Source: Stutzerimonas stutzeri (GTDB lineage: Bacteria > Pseudomonadota > Gammaproteobacteria > Pseudomonadales > Pseudomonadaceae). Taken from it: a stretch of DNA of 64,000 nucleotides. Below are positions 16,694 to 25,049 of this stretch, piece after piece; position 1 is the stretch's first letter, and each line of letters opens with the position of its first letter. Where the stretch lies: positions 1 to 64,000 of the forward strand of contig NZ_JAAMQZ010000031.1 in assembly GCF_013522825.1 (NCBI RefSeq). Direction: 5' to 3'. The position numbers and the translations under genes were made by a program. Below the pieces are notes generated by a model. That model saw only the letters and a list, made by a program, of their open reading frames with translations. It was not told the origin of the DNA and did no database searches.

Positions 16694-17390
16694 ACTGTCT
16701 CTGGATGGCTCGACAGCCGGTCATTCGGTGATTGGCAGAGTCGCGGCAACGGTGGCCGAAGGCGACCGCATCTGCCTGCTGGGACCTTCGGGCGCAGGCA
16801 AGACCACACTGCTCAACGCCATCGCCGGGCTCGATCCACGGCTGAGTCCGATGATTCATGCACAAGTCGGGCTGCGTATCGGCTACCTGTTTCAGGAACA
16901 TCGTCTGCTGCCCTGGCGCACGCTGCGGCAGAACCTGGCCCTGGTCGGCGCGGCGCCTGACGAGATCGAGCGATTGCTCGGCGAAGTGGGCCTCGCCGGA
17001 GCCGCTGATCGCCTCCCGGACCAGCTTTCGCTGGGCATGGCCCGGCGGGCGGCACTGGCGCGCTGCCTGGCGATAAAGCCGCAACTGCTGTTGCTGGACG
17101 AACCCTTCGCATCGCTGGACCCGGATCGCGCCAGCGAATTGCGCAGCCTGATCGCGCGGCTGCTCGATGCCCAGCCGCGCATGGCGATGATCTGCGTGAC
17201 CCACGACGCCCGCGATGCCGACGATCTGGCCAATCGCCTGTGGTATCTGGCCGGCGCACCGGCGCAGTTGCAATGCGATCAGCCATTGGGCGGCGATGCC
17301 AGCGCCAGTGTGATCAGCGAGCGGTTGCGTCTGGCCATTCACGAGTCCGCTCACACGAAAAAGCAGCCGGATTCGCCTTCTGCGCCGTAG
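16686..17390 (+). CDS. ABC transporter ATP-binding protein (nitrate/sulfonate type)
   Basis: 234 residues. Walker A GPSGAGKTT (about 33-41), Q-loop FQEHRLLPW, signature LSLGMARRAALAR (a variant of LSGGQ), Walker B LLLLDEPFASLD and the H-loop CVTHD. The D-loop and switch residues are intact, so it should be active. The TAG stop is formed by the GTAG head of the following REP palindrome. Confidence 0.92.
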   Translation: MLELSLDGSTAGHSVIGRVAATVAEGDRICLLGPSGAGKTTLLNAIAGLDPRLSPMIHAQVGLRIGYLFQEHRLLPWRTLRQNLALVGAAPDEIERLLGEVGLAGAADRLPDQLSLGMARRAALARCLAIKPQLLLLDEPFASLDPDRASELRSLIARLLDAQPRMAMICVTHDARDADDLANRLWYLAGAPAQLQCDQPLGGDASASVISERLRLAIHESAHTKKQPDSPSAP

Positions 17391-17443
17391 GATCGAACTT
17401 GTTCGACCCTGGTGTTGAGGTGGCCGAATGAATTCGGCCCTAC
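17387..17443. repeat. Paired REP palindromes (GTAG-headed)
   Basis: GTAGGATCGAACTTGTTCGA at the left and GGCCGAATGAATTCGGCC ending CTAC at the right: two inverted REP units, each headed by GTAG. The left GTAG supplies the TAG stop of the ABC ATPase. Likely also acts as a 3' stabilising hairpin or terminator. Confidence 0.85.
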
Positions 17444-17491
17444 GGTCGAACCGGCGGGCTGATTCGTCCGGAGGGCCGGATCGTGAAGTTG

Positions 17492-18760
17492 TCAGCCGGT
17501 GGCCAGCTGGGTCAGCGCGTGCAGCGCCAGCCCGACCAGGCCGCCGACCAGGGTGCCGTTGATGCGGATGTATTGCAGGTCCTTGCCGACGCTCTGTTCC
17601 ATCTGCTCGACCAGTTCCCGGCTTTCCCAGTTTTCCACCCGCTGCGCGATGTAGGCGCCGATCTGCCCCCGGTAGCGTTCGAGCATGGCCGGTGCCGCGG
17701 TCAGCAGGCGTTCGTTGATCCAGCCGCGCATCGCCGTGTCGGTCGCCAAGGCCTCGCCGAGGCCCTGGGTCAGCCTGACGATGCGCCGACCGATACGTGA
17801 ATCGGGGCTGTCCAGGTCTGCTTGCAGCCAGTCGGTCAATTCTTCCCAGAGTGTCTGGATGTACGCGCTGGTGGCCGGATGTTCGAGTAGTTGGGCAACG
17901 ATGCGTTCGATTTCCAGGCGATAGGCCGGGTCATGCCTGAGGCGCTCGATGTATTCGCCCACGTGCTCGTCGAAGCGCTCGCGCAAGGGATGCTGCGGAT
18001 CGCCTGCGACCTCGGCGATAACCGCCGAAATGCCATCGACGAACTTGTTCGCCGACCAGCCGCCTACGGCCTTGCCCAGGCCCAGATAGCGCAGGGTGCG
18101 GACTTCGGCGGTGATGGCGTCGGCGACCAGCGCTCGAGTGTCCTCGTCCTGCAGCAGGGCATCGAGCTTGATCAGACCCTCGTCGAGCATGGCCTGGTGC
18201 CTGCCCTGGCGGGTCAGCATTTCCAGTATCTGGCCGCACACCGGCGCCAGGTCGACCTTGCGCACGCGGGCGGTCAGCCTGGCCTGGACGAAACTGCGCA
18301 CGCGCTCGTCCTGCAGCGAATCGACACCGAAGCGCGCCATGCCGGTGAGCTGCCGCCCGACCGCTTCGGCATTGTCCGGGTGACGCAGCCAGTTGGCCAG
18401 GCGTCCGCCGAGGTCCAGTGCCTGCAGTTTGCTCAGCACCAGCGGCGTGGCGAGAAAATGCGTGGTGATGAAGGTCGACAGGCTCTGACCGATGCGCACC
18501 TTGCTGCGCGGAATGATCGCCGTATGTGGAATCGGCAGGCCCAGCGGGCGGCGGAACAGCGCGGTGACGGCGAACCAGTCGGCAATGGCGCCGACCATGG
18601 CCGCTTCGGCGAAGGAGGCCAGATAGCCCCAGGCCGGGTGTCGCGGCTCCATGGCGGTGGCCAGTACATAGAGCAGCGCGGCGAGCAGCAGCAGGCACCC
18701 AGCGACCCGCTTCATGCGCGCAACCGGTGATGCCGCTTTGGGGGTTTGCAGAGGGCTCAT
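17492..18760 (-). CDS. DUF445 family inner-membrane protein
   Basis: 422 residues. N-terminal transmembrane helix (about 20-40), then the DUF445 hallmark GAIADWFAVTALFRRPLGLPIPHTAI with a long helical, probably periplasmic or cytoplasmic domain, and a C-terminal helix (GGLVGLALHALTQL). Related to E. coli YjiN. Function unknown. Confidence 0.93.
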   Translation of the reverse strand: MSPLQTPKAASPVARMKRVAGCLLLLAALLYVLATAMEPRHPAWGYLASFAEAAMVGAIADWFAVTALFRRPLGLPIPHTAIIPRSKVRIGQSLSTFITTHFLATPLVLSKLQALDLGGRLANWLRHPDNAEAVGRQLTGMARFGVDSLQDERVRSFVQARLTARVRKVDLAPVCGQILEMLTRQGRHQAMLDEGLIKLDALLQDEDTRALVADAITAEVRTLRYLGLGKAVGGWSANKFVDGISAVIAEVAGDPQHPLRERFDEHVGEYIERLRHDPAYRLEIERIVAQLLEHPATSAYIQTLWEELTDWLQADLDSPDSRIGRRIVRLTQGLGEALATDTAMRGWINERLLTAAPAMLERYRGQIGAYIAQRVENWESRELVEQMEQSVGKDLQYIRINGTLVGGLVGLALHALTQLATG

Positions 18761-18794
18761 GCGATTCCTCTAGATGACAGGTGGCTTGCAGCCA

Positions 18795-18860
18795 TTCGCG
18801 ACTGAAGCCGCTCCCACGAAAGCCGCTGCGTACATTGTGGGAGCGGCTTCAGCCGCGAAG
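18795..18860. repeat. REP-type inverted repeat (CGGCTGAAGCCGCTCCCAC class)
   Basis: The left arm (CTGAAGCCGCTCCCAC) and right arm (GTGGGAGCGGCTTCAG) are inverted copies around about 25 bp. The same class occurs at 21674-21745 and in altered form at 32775-32895. Lies between two minus-strand genes. Confidence 0.85.
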
Positions 18861-18877
18861 TTCTTGCTTGTCGCCGC

Positions 18878-19273
18878 TTACTCGTCGTCCTCGTCTTCCT
18901 CGCGCAGCAGCACGTAGCTGCCATCTTCCGTTCGCTCGCAGACGTAATACATGGCCACGCTGCCGTCCTTGCCGGTTACGGCGGCGTAGTCGTCCGCTTC
19001 GACAGTGAAGTGATCGCTGGAGCCGGCACCGGCTTCGCTGGTGAACAGGGCGGTGAAGAAGGCTTCCGGCGGCATGCCGTCGAAGTAGTCGTCACGCTCC
19101 CTGGCGTCCCACTCGACTGGCGGCTCGAAAGCACCGGTGATGACGATGCGTGCATCGCCCATGTCCTGTTCTTCGCCGTCCGGGTCGGTTTCGTGGGCGC
19201 GGTAGATGGTGCAGCTCAGCGCGTCCGGGTGGGCCAGGATGTCGTCGCGTGAAAGGGATGGCTGTACAGGCAT
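18878..19273 (-). CDS. Hypothetical acidic protein
   Basis: 131 residues from the ATG at 19273, preceded by GGAG; the longer upstream frame lacks a good RBS. Mixed alpha/beta middle (RIVITGAFEPPVEWDAR) and a very acidic tail (REEDEDDE). No domain recognised. Stands alone; the following 364 bp to the chemoreceptor gene contain no coding sequence. Confidence 0.8.
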   Translation of the reverse strand: MPVQPSLSRDDILAHPDALSCTIYRAHETDPDGEEQDMGDARIVITGAFEPPVEWDARERDDYFDGMPPEAFFTALFTSEAGAGSSDHFTVEADDYAAVTGKDGSVAMYYVCERTEDGSYVLLREEDEDDE

Positions 19274-19637
19274 GGAGAAACTCCGGTCAAAGATGGGAAT
19301 GGCGGCAGTGTGGTGGAGTCGGCGAGCACCTGCAATCGACAAGATGCATTGGTTTCGACATTGCCGAGCCCGCCGCAGCACAAACCAGTCCCTGGACAAG
19401 ACCCGAAGGCCTGCGCTGTCAGGTCGCAGGCGCCTATGGCCCTTTCCATCGTGATGGCTCAGTAATGGCGCATTGCTTGATTATGGTCAGGGACGTGCCT
19501 CTGACCCTGGTCGATTCTGCATGCACGCGGAAACCCCTGATGCGGGTCCACACTGAAGTACGTGGTGTTCCGGCACTCCTGTGCGCAATACCGAAACGGC
19601 TTCGTGTGAACGTCACGAATCGCCTGGAATACACCTC
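19274..19637. other. Intergenic region between divergent genes
   Basis: No convincing reading frame. A short inverted repeat GGTCAG (19485-19490) / CTGACC (19501-19506) is the only structure I see. The promoters of both flanking genes must lie here but no clear -35/-10 pair stands out. Confidence 0.4.
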
Positions 19638-21656
19638 ATGAAAATTATCTTTTCACCAGCCGAAGGACTGATGAACCGTCTGTCCTATCCGGTCAAGTTC
19701 GGTCTGCTCGGCCTGTTGGCCCTGGTGGCCTTCACCAGCCTGATTATGACGCTGGCCGGGCAGTTGAATACGACCATCGAGCGTTCGCAAAACGAGCTGG
19801 TCGCTTCGTCGCTGGCGCGTCACCTGTCGAAAACGGTGGAATATGCACAGCAGCATCGCGGGCTGTCCTCGATGCTGCTCGGTGGCAATCAGGATATTGC
19901 CGTGCGGCGCAGCGAGCGCGAACGCAGTGTCGACGCGGCGATGAACGAACTGGACCGCGCGCTGGCGGCGGACAAGCGCGAGCTGCCGCAGTGGCGGGCA
20001 ATCACCAGCGCCTGGAACGCCATCAAGCGCGATGGCCTGAACGGCTCCCAGGCCGAGAACTTCAATGCCCACACGGCGCTGGTCGCAGAGTTGCTGCGCT
20101 TTCAGCGCTCGCTGTCGGATGCCTATACGCTGACCTTCGATCCGGAGGCCGAGACCTTCTATCTGATGACTTCGGCGGTCAGCGACCTGCCGTTCGCGCT
20201 GGAGCGCTTCGGTCGTCTGCGTGCGCGGGGCGCGGGCGTGTTGGCGCAGGGCGAGATGGATGACGAGCGGCGCATCGCGATCATCGTTCTCGCCGAGGAG
20301 ATCAAGGCCGCCATGGCTAACATGCGCGAAAATCTCGACAAGGTGATCGCGCTACGGCCCGAACTCTCGGGCGATCTGCAGCGGGCGTTCGAGGCCTTGG
20401 GCGTCAAGTACCGCGAGGTCAGCGATGTGGTGGATCGGATCACCCAGCACGATGATCTGCACAGCACTTCGTCCGCCCAGTTCTTCGAGATGACGACTGA
20501 GGCCATCAGCATTGGCTATACCCAGATGTACGAGGTGCTGTTGCCTACGCTGGACGCCTTGCTGAACCAGCGCATCGACCATGCGCGGCAGGTGCTGTAT
20601 TTGAATATCGCCGCGCTGGTCGCCGTGCTGGCGGTGATTGGCTATCTGTCGGTGGGCGCCTATCTTTCCGTGATGAACAGCATTCGCAGCCTGCGCCAGG
20701 GCAGCCAGCGGCTCGCCTCGGGTGATCTGACCGCGCATATCGATCTTGCTGCCCGCGACGAGTTGCGTTTCGTCGCCGGCAGTTTCAATGAAATGGCCGA
20801 GGCGATGCGCGGGCTGATCGGCAGCATCAAGGACAACTCCGACCATGTCGCCGACTCGGCGCGCAATCTGGTCGCGTCCTCGGGGCAGATCCATGTGGCT
20901 TCGCAATGCCAGAGCGATGCGGCGGCAAGCATGGCTGCCGCGGTCGAACAGATGACGGTCGGTATCGAACATATCGCCCACAGTGCCGGCGAGGCGGACA
21001 GCCTGGCCAAACACTCCGGTGAGCTGTCGCGTCAGGGCGGTGAAATCGTGGCCTCGGTGGTCGCCGAGATCAGCGAGATCGCGCGCTCGGTCGAGCGTTC
21101 GGCGCGTACCGTCGAGGAGCTGGGCGAGCGCTCTGGGCAGGTTTCGGCGATTGTCGGCGTGATTGGCGACATTGCCGCCCAGACCAACCTGCTGGCGCTC
21201 AATGCGGCCATCGAAGCAGCCCGTGCCGGCGAGCAGGGACGCGGCTTCGCCGTGGTGGCCGACGAGGTGCGCAAGCTGGCCGAACGCACGGCCAATTCGA
21301 CCAAGGAAATCGCCGAGATGGTCGAATCGATCCAGCACGGTACCCAGGGGGCGGTGGCGGGCATGGAGCAGGGCGTGGCGCGCGTGCATGAAGGCGTCCA
21401 GCGTGCCCGGCATGCCGGTGAGGCCATGGGCGGCATTCGCGAGGCAGCTAATCAGGTGCTGTCGACGGTGGCGGAAATTTCCCATGCGCTGAGCGAACAG
21501 AGCGTGGCTTCCGCCGAGATTGCCAAGCAGGTCGGCATGATCGCGCGCATGGCCGAGGAGAACGGCAGTGCGGTGGGCGGCAACCATCAGACGGCCAATC
21601 GCCTGGGGGAACTGGCCGACACGCTGCTGCATAACGTCAGCCGTTTCAAGGCATAG
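19638..21656 (+). CDS. Methyl-accepting chemotaxis protein
   Basis: 672 residues. TM1 about 17-37; a long periplasmic helical sensor (about 38-320) starting with a NIT-like segment (VEYAQQHRGLSSMLLGGNQ); TM2 about 322-345; HAMP (about 346-400); then the methylation/signalling domain with the hairpin IAAQTNLLALNAAIEAARAG followed by EQGRGFAVVADEVRKLAERT. No C-terminal CheR-tether pentapeptide. The ligand is unknown; the NIT-like sensor suggests nitrate/nitrite or a small anion. Start set at MKIIFSPAEG. Confidence 0.93.
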   Translation: MKIIFSPAEGLMNRLSYPVKFGLLGLLALVAFTSLIMTLAGQLNTTIERSQNELVASSLARHLSKTVEYAQQHRGLSSMLLGGNQDIAVRRSERERSVDAAMNELDRALAADKRELPQWRAITSAWNAIKRDGLNGSQAENFNAHTALVAELLRFQRSLSDAYTLTFDPEAETFYLMTSAVSDLPFALERFGRLRARGAGVLAQGEMDDERRIAIIVLAEEIKAAMANMRENLDKVIALRPELSGDLQRAFEALGVKYREVSDVVDRITQHDDLHSTSSAQFFEMTTEAISIGYTQMYEVLLPTLDALLNQRIDHARQVLYLNIAALVAVLAVIGYLSVGAYLSVMNSIRSLRQGSQRLASGDLTAHIDLAARDELRFVAGSFNEMAEAMRGLIGSIKDNSDHVADSARNLVASSGQIHVASQCQSDAAASMAAAVEQMTVGIEHIAHSAGEADSLAKHSGELSRQGGEIVASVVAEISEIARSVERSARTVEELGERSGQVSAIVGVIGDIAAQTNLLALNAAIEAARAGEQGRGFAVVADEVRKLAERTANSTKEIAEMVESIQHGTQGAVAGMEQGVARVHEGVQRARHAGEAMGGIREAANQVLSTVAEISHALSEQSVASAEIAKQVGMIARMAEENGSAVGGNHQTANRLGELADTLLHNVSRFKA

Positions 21657-21673
21657 GTCGCGAACCGGGGCCG

Positions 21674-21745
21674 TTCGCGGCTGAAGCCGCTCCCACAGTA
21701 GGCCGGTGGCGTGCCGAACCTGTGGGAGTGGCTTCAGCCGCGAAG
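21674..21745. repeat. REP-type inverted repeat (CTGAAGCCGCTCCCAC class)
   Basis: Arms TTCGCGGCTGAAGCCGCTC and GAGTGGCTTCAGCCGCGAA are inverted copies with an unrelated spacer. Follows the chemoreceptor stop closely, in the position of a terminator. Confidence 0.85.
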
Positions 21746-21781
21746 CTTTTGTAACCGCAGGATTACGCCGGTCAACTCGGC

Positions 21782-22318
21782 CTACAAAGAACCGGAGTTG
21801 CCGAGCTTGCTCAGCAGGGCCTGGGTGTCGGTCGCGCCCATCATGGCGGCAGCGGCCAGGGGCGTGGCGCCATTGACGTCGGCGGCGTGCGGGTCGGCGC
21901 CCTGTTCGATCAGGTATTCGACGATCTCGGTGCGGTTGAACATGGCGGCCATCATCAGCGCTGTCTTGCCATCGGGCGAGGCGCCTTCGACATCGGCGCC
22001 GCATTCGATCAGCAGTTTCACCATCTCCAGATCACCCTTGAACGCCGCGCCGGCCAGTGGTGTCTGGCCCTTGTTGTTGCGCAGTTGCGGATCGGCGCCT
22101 CGCTCCAGCAGGACGCGGGTGGCGTCGAAGTGGCCGTGGTAACTGGCCAGCATCAGCAGGCTGTCACCGTTGTGGTTGCGAATATTGGCGGGCAGACCCC
22201 GACCGAGGAGGTCGCCGAGACGTTCGGCATCACCGCTGCGGGCGCTGTCGAACACCTGTTCGGCGAAGGCCAGGGCGGCATCGTCCAGTTCAGGGGTGGG
22301 CTTGGGTTGGTCCGTCAT
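21782..22318 (-). CDS. Ankyrin repeat protein
   Basis: 178 residues starting MTDQPKPTPE. Four ankyrin repeats from about residue 45 to the end, with hallmark phrases NGDSLLMLASYHGHFDATRVL, KGQTPLAGAAFKGDLEMVKLL and DGKTALMMAAMFNRTEIVEYL. Cytoplasmic, no signal peptide. In Pseudomonas such short ankyrin proteins sometimes accompany catalases (AnkB), but none is near here, so the partner is unknown. Confidence 0.92.
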   Translation of the reverse strand: MTDQPKPTPELDDAALAFAEQVFDSARSGDAERLGDLLGRGLPANIRNHNGDSLLMLASYHGHFDATRVLLERGADPQLRNNKGQTPLAGAAFKGDLEMVKLLIECGADVEGASPDGKTALMMAAMFNRTEIVEYLIEQGADPHAADVNGATPLAAAAMMGATDTQALLSKLGNSGSL

Positions 22319-22472
22319 GCTTTCCTCGCAACTGTCGGTGGTCCGGCGTCGGACGATGCGGGCATTGTGCCAAAGTGACGCTCGTCTGCCCGCATGGCTG
22401 TTTCTATCCGGGCGATAGGTGCGCTGAATAGTGTGGCAGTATTCGCCACCTGTCTCGCAACCGACCGCCGTC

Positions 22473-22694
22473 ATGAAACCCGAAGATCTGGAGCTGCTGG
22501 TAACCCGGACGATGCCCTACGGCAAGTACAAGGGGCGGCTGATCGCCGATCTGCCGGGCCACTACCTCAACTGGTTCGCCCGGGTGGGGTTTCCGCCGGG
22601 GGAAATCGGCCAGTTGCTGGCGCTGATGCAGGAGATCGACCACAACGGCCTGTCGCCGCTGCTCGACCCGCTCAGGCGGCGCGACAACCCGTAG
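22473..22694 (+). CDS. DUF3820 family protein (putative quorum-sensing-regulated factor)
   Basis: 73 residues. Typical DUF3820 signature TMPYGKYKGRLIADLPGHYL with NWFARVGFPPGEIGQLL. The family is annotated as a putative quorum-sensing-regulated virulence factor; the biochemical role is unknown. The TAG stop comes from the GTAG head of the adjacent REP palindrome. Confidence 0.9.
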   Translation: MKPEDLELLVTRTMPYGKYKGRLIADLPGHYLNWFARVGFPPGEIGQLLALMQEIDHNGLSPLLDPLRRRDNP

Positions 22695-22756
22695 GGTCGA
22701 ATTCATTCGACCAGTGATGGGGTCGATTCCCCAAGGCCGAATGAATTCGGCCCTAC
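22691..22756. repeat. REP palindrome pair shared by two convergent stop codons
   Basis: Starts GTAGGGTCGAATTCATTCGA and ends GGCCGAATGAATTCGGCC + CTAC. The left TAG (22692-22694) stops the plus-strand DUF3820 gene, and the right CTA (22753-22755) is the TAG stop of the minus-strand neighbour. Confidence 0.9.
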
Positions 22757-23262
22757 GAGGCTTTGGTCGGAGCGGCGTAGATGCCGACTTCCACCGCCAG
22801 CGCCATCACTCGTTCGACATCGCAGCGGTAGACCAGCACTGCCTGCAGTTCGTCGTCCAGCGGCTCGCTGAAATCCACCAGCACATAGCCGCCTTTCTCG
22901 GGGTAGAGGGCGCCGAGCTGGGTCTGGATGCGGTTGATCGCCTTCGACGGCTCGACTTTCGCCAGTTGCTTGGGTTGCAGCACGAAACTGACGCTCGCAC
23001 CGAACGAGGCGACGATTTGCGCGAACAGCGCCTGGTAATCGTCGGCCTGGAACAGCACGGTATCCGGCAGGCTGCCGACCACCACCCACTCGCCCAGCGG
23101 GATGGGGAAATCCTCGTCGTAGTTGACGTCCGGGTTGGCCTGGAGAAAGCCGGCGGGGTCGGCATAGGCCTGGGCGGCCTCGTCGGCGATGCGGGCGATG
23201 TCCGCTTCGCCCATGCAGCCCGAGCTGATGAGCGTGATCAATTCGGCGAGCGAGTCTTTCAT
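22753..23262 (-). CDS. Hypothetical protein
   Basis: 169 residues from the ATG at 23262. Soluble alpha/beta protein with a stretch MGEADIARIADEAAQAYADP near the start; no signal peptide. No family recognised with confidence. The TAG stop is provided by the REP element. Divergent from the FabH-like gene with about 310 bp between. Confidence 0.8.
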   Translation of the reverse strand: MKDSLAELITLISSGCMGEADIARIADEAAQAYADPAGFLQANPDVNYDEDFPIPLGEWVVVGSLPDTVLFQADDYQALFAQIVASFGASVSFVLQPKQLAKVEPSKAINRIQTQLGALYPEKGGYVLVDFSEPLDDELQAVLVYRCDVERVMALAVEVGIYAAPTKAS

Positions 23263-23572
23263 GAAGGGTTCCTGCGTGGTGGGCGGGCAAGAATACCTCA
23301 GGGCGGGTGGCGGGACCGTCAAAGGGCGCTATCTTTCAGATGATGGACGCAGTGCTTTGTACGCTTCACGTTCAGACCGGTCGGTCACGCATAAAAGAGG
23401 GCGAAAGACTCGATTCCTGCCCCGGAAATAGGCGCAACGTTACGAATTCTTTCAGCTTTTCATGCACAATAGCCGACAACGCATGCGCCGATTCCAGGGG
23501 TTTTCGCGAGGTTTTCGCAACGCCTGCGGGTGCGCACATTCAGATCAAGCCCCCCATTCGAGAGGAACGGCA
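23263..23572. other. Intergenic region between divergent genes
   Basis: No coding frame with support. A possible -10 (CACAAT at about 23465) precedes the FabH-like gene by roughly 100 bp, and AGAGGA lies 8 bases before its GTG start. Confidence 0.4.
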
Positions 23573-24694
23573 GTGCATAACGTCGTCATCAGCGGTACTG
23601 GCCTTTATACCCCTGCCCACAGCATTTCCAACGACGAGCTGGTGGAGTCATTCAATACCTGCGCGCACCGCTTCAACGCCGAGCACGCCGCCGCCATCGA
23701 GGCCGGCGAGGTGCAGCCGATGCCCGAATCCAGTTCGGCCTTCATCGAGAAGGCGTCGGGCATCAAGAGCCGTTATGTCACCGACAAGGCCGGTATTCTC
23801 GATCCCGAGCGCATGGTTCCGCGCATTCCCGAGCGCAGCAACGATCAGTGGTCGATCCTTTGCGAGATGTCGGTGAAGGCCGCCGAAGAAGCGCTGGCCC
23901 GCGCAGGCAAGACCGCAGCCGATATCGACGGGGTGATCGTCGCCTGTTCCAACCTGCAGCGCGCCTATCCGGCGGTTGCCATCGAAGTGCAGGCCGCGCT
24001 GGGTATCAAGGGCTTCGGTTTCGACATGAACGTGGCCTGTTCCTCGGCCACCTTCGGCATCCAGAATGCCGCCAACGCGGTGCAGCTGGGGCAGGCGCGG
24101 GCGGTGCTGATGGTCAACCCGGAAATCTGCACCGGGCACATGAACTTCCGCGACCGCGACAGCCACTTCATCTTCGGCGATGCCTGTACCGCCGTGATCA
24201 TCGAGCGTGCCGACCTGGCGACCTCGGCGCATCAGTGGGACATCGTCAGCACCAGGCTGGTGACCGAGTTCTCCAACAACATCCGCAACAACTTCGGCTT
24301 CCTCAACCGCACCGCCGAAGAGCACATGGGCGACCCGGACAAGCTGTTCGTCCAGGAAGGTCGCAAGGTCTTCAAGGAAGTCTGCCCCATGGTGGCCGAA
24401 CTGATCGGCGAACACCTGCAGCAGAACGGCATCGAGGTCGAGGCGGTCAAGCGCTTCTGGCTGCACCAGGCCAACCTCAACATGAACCACCTGATCGTGC
24501 GCAAGCTGCTGGGTCGCGACGCCACGCCCGAAGAGGCGCCGGTGATCCTCGATACCTACGCCAACACCAGCTCCGCCGGCTCGGTGATTGCCTTCCACAA
24601 GCACCAGGACGACCTGCCGGCTGGCAGCCTCGGCGTGCTCAGCTCCTTCGGCGCGGGCTATTCCATCGGCAGCGTGATCCTGCGCAAGCGCTGA
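23573..24694 (+). CDS. Beta-ketoacyl-ACP synthase III-like protein (FabH2 type)
   Basis: 373 residues, thiolase fold. The catalytic triad is visible: Cys156 in MNVACSSATFGI, His in WLHQANLNMNHL, and Asn in DTYANTSSAGSV. Longer than FabH (about 320), matching the P. aeruginosa PA3286-type enzyme that condenses fatty-acid-derived octanoyl-CoA with malonyl-ACP; that identity is an inference from length and motifs. GTG start with AGAGGA upstream. Not in a fab operon. Confidence 0.88.
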   Translation: MHNVVISGTGLYTPAHSISNDELVESFNTCAHRFNAEHAAAIEAGEVQPMPESSSAFIEKASGIKSRYVTDKAGILDPERMVPRIPERSNDQWSILCEMSVKAAEEALARAGKTAADIDGVIVACSNLQRAYPAVAIEVQAALGIKGFGFDMNVACSSATFGIQNAANAVQLGQARAVLMVNPEICTGHMNFRDRDSHFIFGDACTAVIIERADLATSAHQWDIVSTRLVTEFSNNIRNNFGFLNRTAEEHMGDPDKLFVQEGRKVFKEVCPMVAELIGEHLQQNGIEVEAVKRFWLHQANLNMNHLIVRKLLGRDATPEEAPVILDTYANTSSAGSVIAFHKHQDDLPAGSLGVLSSFGAGYSIGSVILRKR

Positions 24695-24705
24695 TCTGTG
24701 CATGC

Positions 24706-24872
24706 GTAGGTCGGATTAGCCGAAGGCGTAATCCGACGTTGCGAGGCACCCGCACAGCCACGAACAGGCACGGCTTTCGCTCATCGGCTGCCTGGCTTCC
24801 GTTTGTAGGGTCGGTGAAGCGTGACCGACCTACAGACGTTGTAGGTCGGATTAGCCGAAGGCGTAATCCGAC
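24706..24872. repeat. Cluster of three GTAG-headed REP palindromes
   Basis: Units at 24706-24737 and 24841-24872 are identical REPs (GTAGGTCGGATTAGCCGAAG continuing to AATCCGAC). Between them, 24804-24832 is another palindrome (GTAGGGTCGGTGAAGC ... ACCGACCTAC). The cluster sits downstream of the FabH-like gene and just upstream of the porin promoter. Confidence 0.88.
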
Positions 24873-24933
24873 GATTCTTCGTTAATTACGGGCCAGCAAT
24901 GGCCTTTTTCAGAAAAGTTCCCTCAACTTTGAA

Positions 24934-24978
24934 CTGTCATATTGCAGACAACCTTCTGTCATATCGGCTTCCCATAAT
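24934..24978 (+). promoter_or_regulatory. Pho box and -10 of the porin promoter
   Basis: Direct repeats CTGTCAT at 24934-24940 and 24956-24962 are exactly 22 bp apart, with a degenerate copy CAGACAA in the middle (24945-24951): three 11-bp units, the PhoB-binding arrangement. A CATAAT -10 (24973-24978) starts 10 bases after the last repeat, the usual distance at PhoB-activated promoters lacking a -35. About 65 bp of leader precede the porin ATG. Confidence 0.8.
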
Positions 24979-25049
24979 CGCCTCCGTCGAAACAGACGAC
25001 GTCATGTCATTCGCAGGACGACGTTTCATAAAACGAAGGAGCTTTTCCG

